Assembly: GCA_946415705.1 (NCBI GenBank)
Contig: CAMKTN010000007.1
Span: 25,179 to 89,178 of the forward strand
DNA: 64,000 bases
Reading direction: 5' to 3'
DNA from: an uncultured Prevotellaceae bacterium
GTDB taxonomy: Bacteria; Bacteroidota; Bacteroidia; Bacteroidales; Bacteroidaceae
Below the pieces are notes generated by a model. It saw only the letters and a list, made by a program, of their open reading frames with translations, was not told where the DNA came from and did not search any database. Positions 61,686 to 64,000 of this stretch are shown here, one piece after another. Made by a program: the position numbers and the translations under genes. The first letter of the stretch is position 1. Each line of letters opens with the position of its first letter.

Positions 61686-62747
61686 ATGAAGCTCCCCTCA
61701 TTTCTCAAGCACATTCTACTCCCCTCCCTCGGGAGGGGCAGGGGGGTGGGGTCCCTTCTCTTTATCCTTCTTATCCTTTCTTCCTGTAAACCCAGCCTCC
61801 CCAGCGGCGTTATCTCGGAGAGTAAGATGGAGCGCGTGCTTTATGACTACCACGTGGCGCAGTCCATCGCTGATAACATGCCCTACGAGGAGGGACGCTC
61901 GCTGGATGAGCGCCGTTATGAGATGGAGGAAGCCGTCTTCCGCAAGCACCATATCACGCGCGCCGACTTCGACAGCTCGATGGTCTTCTATTGCAGCGAC
62001 CTCGACCGTCTCGACCGCATCTACAAGAACATCGCAGAGCGCATGGAGCGTGATGCTGAGGCGTTGGGAGCCGTCACCGACGAAGGCGACCGCTACGCTC
62101 ACTACTCCGCAGAGGGTGACACCGCCAACGTATGGGTCGGGCGCCAGGTCATTGCTGTTCACAACCACGGCAGCGAGCACCTGCAGTCGTGGCTCGTAGC
62201 CTGCGACAGCACATGGCTCGCCGGCGATGATGTCCTCTTCTGTTTCTCGCCGCAAGTATTCTCGCGCGACCTCATCTCCTCGCTTTACATCAGCCTTGTC
62301 GTCACCTATACCAACGACTCCGTACGTGCCACCACCCTGCAGTGCACCTCGCGCTCCAATAACGAGCTGCGCGTCAACAACAGCGAGGGATGGGTGGCGA
62401 AAAGCGTGGCAGGACATTTCTATATCCCCATTGAGCGTGACGCGCAGCGCAGCGTCACCTACATCATCAACCGCCTCTCTCTCATCCGTTTCCATAAGAC
62501 CAAGGAGTGGCGCGACAAGTTGAACCCCGTGGACACCCTTGCCGTTGATAGCCTCGCCGCCGACAGTGTCGCAGCACCCCAGGGCCGCGTCATTGGCGCC
62601 CTCACCGATTCCACGCAACACCGTCGCTCGCCGCTGGAGTTCCGCGAGCAACAGGACGTGGAGCAGAAGATCAATGTCGTCAAGGAGAAACCCTACCAAC
62701 CTGTGCGCCGTCGTAAGAAACAGCAACAACAGCGCCGCAGCCAATGA
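61686..62747 (+). CDS. DUF4296 lipoprotein with a repeat inside its signal peptide
   Basis: 353 residues. Lipobox L-S-S-C places the lipidated cysteine at 34, then a DUF4296 domain (about 40-125: V-L-Y-D-Y-H-V-A-Q near 51; M-E-E-A-V-F-R-K-H near 80) of unknown function and a long C-terminal region ending in basic and Gln-rich residues (R-R-R-K-K-Q-Q-Q-Q-R-R). Residues 13-22 (P-S-L-G-R-G-R-G-V-G) are coded by a GC-rich palindrome and interrupt the signal peptide, so the natural start may be different or export may rely on residues 23-33 only. Confidence 0.82.
   Translation: MKLPSFLKHILLPSLGRGRGVGSLLFILLILSSCKPSLPSGVISESKMERVLYDYHVAQSIADNMPYEEGRSLDERRYEMEEAVFRKHHITRADFDSSMVFYCSDLDRLDRIYKNIAERMERDAEALGAVTDEGDRYAHYSAEGDTANVWVGRQVIAVHNHGSEHLQSWLVACDSTWLAGDDVLFCFSPQVFSRDLISSLYISLVVTYTNDSVRATTLQCTSRSNNELRVNNSEGWVAKSVAGHFYIPIERDAQRSVTYIINRLSLIRFHKTKEWRDKLNPVDTLAVDSLAADSVAAPQGRVIGALTDSTQHRRSPLEFREQQDVEQKINVVKEKPYQPVRRRKKQQQQRRSQ
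61716..61755. repeat. GC-rich palindrome in the DUF4296 signal-peptide region
   Basis: CCCCTCCC (61721-61728), TC, GGGAGGGG (61731-61738), then CAGGGGGGTGGGG; the reverse orientation of the element in ileS at 59678-59707. Confidence 0.88.
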
Positions 62748-62917
62748 CCTCCATTGCTTACCATCGTCTGATTCTTCCCGACAGCTCCGCACATGAGATG
62801 GTCGTCGTGCGCTTCGATGAGGCAGGCCGCTTCCTCGACTTCCACCCCCTGCAGGGCGAGGAGCCATTCGTAGAATGGCACGGAGGAACTTTGGACCTCC
62901 GTGCCATTAACCGCTAA
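62744..62917 (+). CDS. 57-residue conserved-looking small protein
   Basis: ATG at 62744 overlaps the DUF4296 stop (ATGA), TAA at 62915-62917. The product starts M-T-S-I-A-Y-H-R-L-I-L-P-D and has V-V-R-F-D-E-A-G-R-F-L near 21 and E-E-P-F-V-E-W-H-G-G-T-L near 39, a mixed, soluble-looking composition. The start-stop overlap suggests translational coupling with the lipoprotein gene. I recall similar small proteins after DUF4296 genes in Bacteroidales but cannot confirm this. Function unknown. Confidence 0.7.
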   Translation: MTSIAYHRLILPDSSAHEMVVVRFDEAGRFLDFHPLQGEEPFVEWHGGTLDLRAINR

Positions 62918-62990
62918 CCGTTAACCTTTAACCGCTAACCGTTAACCTTTAACCGCTAACCTCTAACCTTTAACCATTAACCGTTAACCG
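62914..62990. repeat. Heptamer array YTAACCN, eleven units
   Basis: Eleven units in 77 bp with no indel (CTAACCG, TTAACCT, TTAACCG, CTAACCG, TTAACCT, TTAACCG, CTAACCT, CTAACCT, TTAACCA, TTAACCG, TTAACCG). It starts inside the stop codon of the small protein and ends 5 bp before the dipeptidase stop codon. Confidence 0.95.
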
Positions 62991-62994
62991 AAAA

Positions 62995-63816
62995 TCACAG
63001 TTGCTTCACCGGGAACGTGAAGTATGTGTCGGGATACGGTTCTTCGCGAAGCGTGAAGTGCCACCATTCCGATTCGAGGGCCTTGAAGCCGTGGTTCAAC
63101 ATTGCCTGGCGCAGGATCATGCGGTTGTGGAACTGCTCTGGTGTGATGCTACGGCCTGCCGGTGACTTGCTGTTGTCGCCTGTGTATTCCATCGTCTCCG
63201 GATTGCCGCAGAAGTCAGGATGGCTTTCTGGGCCGAACCAGTCGAAGGTGCCGCCCATGTCAAGCTCTTTCTCCGTGGCCATGTCGAAGAGCGTCAGATC
63301 CACGGTGCTGCCGCGTGTGTGGCCGCTCTTAGCCATGATATACTCCTGGTCGAAGAGCACGCTCTTGTCCAGGTCGGGGTAGAAGTACGCCTTCATGCGC
63401 GTGTCGGGGACGTCAGCGGCCCAGCGCACGAAATGATCCACACCACATTGCGGGCGGTAGGCGTCGTAGATCTTCAGGCGATAGCCCAGCGCCTTCACCT
63501 CGTTGCTCACGGCCAGCAGACTGTCCGCAGCGGCGTGTGTCAGCAAAGCCGTCGGCGCCTCGTAGCCGTCGATGCGGTCGCCCACGAAGTTATATGTGCC
63601 GTAGTAGCGGATCTCCAGGATGACATCAGGCACTACGTCCGTCAGCGTCACGAAATCACTCGCGTCACTCTCAGGTGCCACGACAGCGCTCTCGGCCTCC
63701 GCCTCGCTGCTACCACTGAACCCATCGCGGAAACCCCAGAAGAACGCCGCGATGCATACGATACCCAACACGATACCGTAAAACTTCCTTGAAGTAAAGA
63801 ACTTGCTTGTGTCCAT
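62995..63816 (-). CDS. VanX/DdpX-like D-Ala-D-Ala dipeptidase, membrane-anchored
   Basis: 273 residues. N-terminal signal anchor (12-30), an acidic linker, then the M15D fold: Y-D-A-Y-R-P near 115, zinc ligands in S-G-H-T-R-G-S-T-V-D near 165-173 and E-W-W-H-F near 252. Periplasmic DdpX-type enzymes recycle D-Ala-D-Ala from peptidoglycan. No vanH or vanA is nearby, so there is no sign of a vancomycin-resistance cluster. Confidence 0.92.
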   Translation of the reverse strand: MDTSKFFTSRKFYGIVLGIVCIAAFFWGFRDGFSGSSEAEAESAVVAPESDASDFVTLTDVVPDVILEIRYYGTYNFVGDRIDGYEAPTALLTHAAADSLLAVSNEVKALGYRLKIYDAYRPQCGVDHFVRWAADVPDTRMKAYFYPDLDKSVLFDQEYIMAKSGHTRGSTVDLTLFDMATEKELDMGGTFDWFGPESHPDFCGNPETMEYTGDNSKSPAGRSITPEQFHNRMILRQAMLNHGFKALESEWWHFTLREEPYPDTYFTFPVKQL

Positions 63817-63850
63817 AGAATCTGTTGTTTTGAATCTCTTAAAACTGTGG

Positions 63851-63858
63851 CAAAGTTA
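63851..63858 (-). promoter_or_regulatory. -7 box upstream of the dipeptidase gene
   Basis: Minus-strand TAACTTTG (63858-63851), about 35 bp before the ATG at 63816; no matching TTTG. The rest of the window to 64000 is A+T-rich with no gene seen. Confidence 0.4.
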
Positions 63859-64000
63859 AAGTAAAATGTTTGAAGTGTAAAATAATTTTGATGGAATTTT
63901 GTTTTACATGCTAAACATTTTCGTTTCGAAGAGTTCGTAGTCGCTGCAAATAAGGAATGGCCTATAACATAAAAAATGCAAAAAATAAAGCCGAAAGATG

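Noticed and set aside
62995..63816. Vancomycin-resistance cluster
   Set aside because: A lone VanX/DdpX-like enzyme without ligase or dehydrogenase genes; more likely peptidoglycan recycling.

Overview
This window looks like chromosome of a Bacteroidota bacterium, probably Bacteroidales and possibly Prevotellaceae. Three things point there. Many genes start behind the Bacteroidota-type promoter TTTG-N19-22-TAnnTTTG. Several families largely confined to that phylum are present (DUF4296, DUF4835, DUF4923, DUF3127, CCDC81-type HU fused to SPOR). Gene blocks such as hisH-hisA-hisF-hisIE, serC-serA-DUF1015, rseC-rnfBCDGEA and dnaN-exonuclease-coaBC-DUF4835-recN are in the order usual for the group. 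No tRNA, rRNA, CRISPR array, prophage or complete insertion sequence was found. The only mobile-element trace is the 3' end of a REP-associated (IS200-like) transposase at the left edge.

Layout. 1-4.3 kb: transposase remnant, then a leftward operon of a secreted coiled-coil protein, phosphohexomutase, NudC and a cyclophilin. 4.3-7.8 kb: rightward serine operon serC-serA-DUF1015. 7.8-15.7 kb: a mini-protein, a YigZ protein, GH25 lysozyme and cytidine deaminase, a glucosaminidase with LysM domains, EttA, and a TonB receptor with free-methionine-sulfoxide reductase. 15.8-22.4 kb: ribosomal protein S16 with a long tail, RseC and the complete Rnf ion-pumping complex. 23.2-27.5 kb: a large MscS-type channel, a YjbH-like protein and an M15 peptidase. 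27.5-35.7 kb: a long leftward run of DedA, glycosyltransferase, lysA, lysC, an FtsE-like ATPase and the late histidine genes. 35.8-47.7 kb: lipoprotein, pseudouridine synthase, rlmH, a degenerate protease-TPR protein, recN, DUF4835, coaBC, a DnaQ-type exonuclease and dnaN; then, on the other strand, an SSB-like DUF3127 protein; then FHA and HU-SPOR proteins. 47.8-55.6 kb: AddA/AddB-type recombination nuclease and a serine-type sulfatase. 55.6-57 kb: a 50-residue zinc ribbon and a repeat-rich, strongly foldable non-coding stretch. 57-63.8 kb: ileS, a DksA-like protein, lspA, a DUF4296 lipoprotein, a 57-residue protein and a VanX-like dipeptidase.

The most unusual signal is not a gene. About two dozen short tandem arrays with a strict 7-bp (sometimes 8-bp) period lie between genes, at stop and start codons, and inside reading frames (nudC, hisIE, hisF, addB). 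The arrays have different sequences but the same period. The ones read through in genes are in an orientation free of stop codons. A second class, GC-rich palindromes, lies between genes and in frame inside ileS (twice) and inside the signal peptide of a lipoprotein. One unit inside ileS is clearly similar to an intergenic copy near 22.45 kb. Together they suggest active spread of short repeats through this genome.
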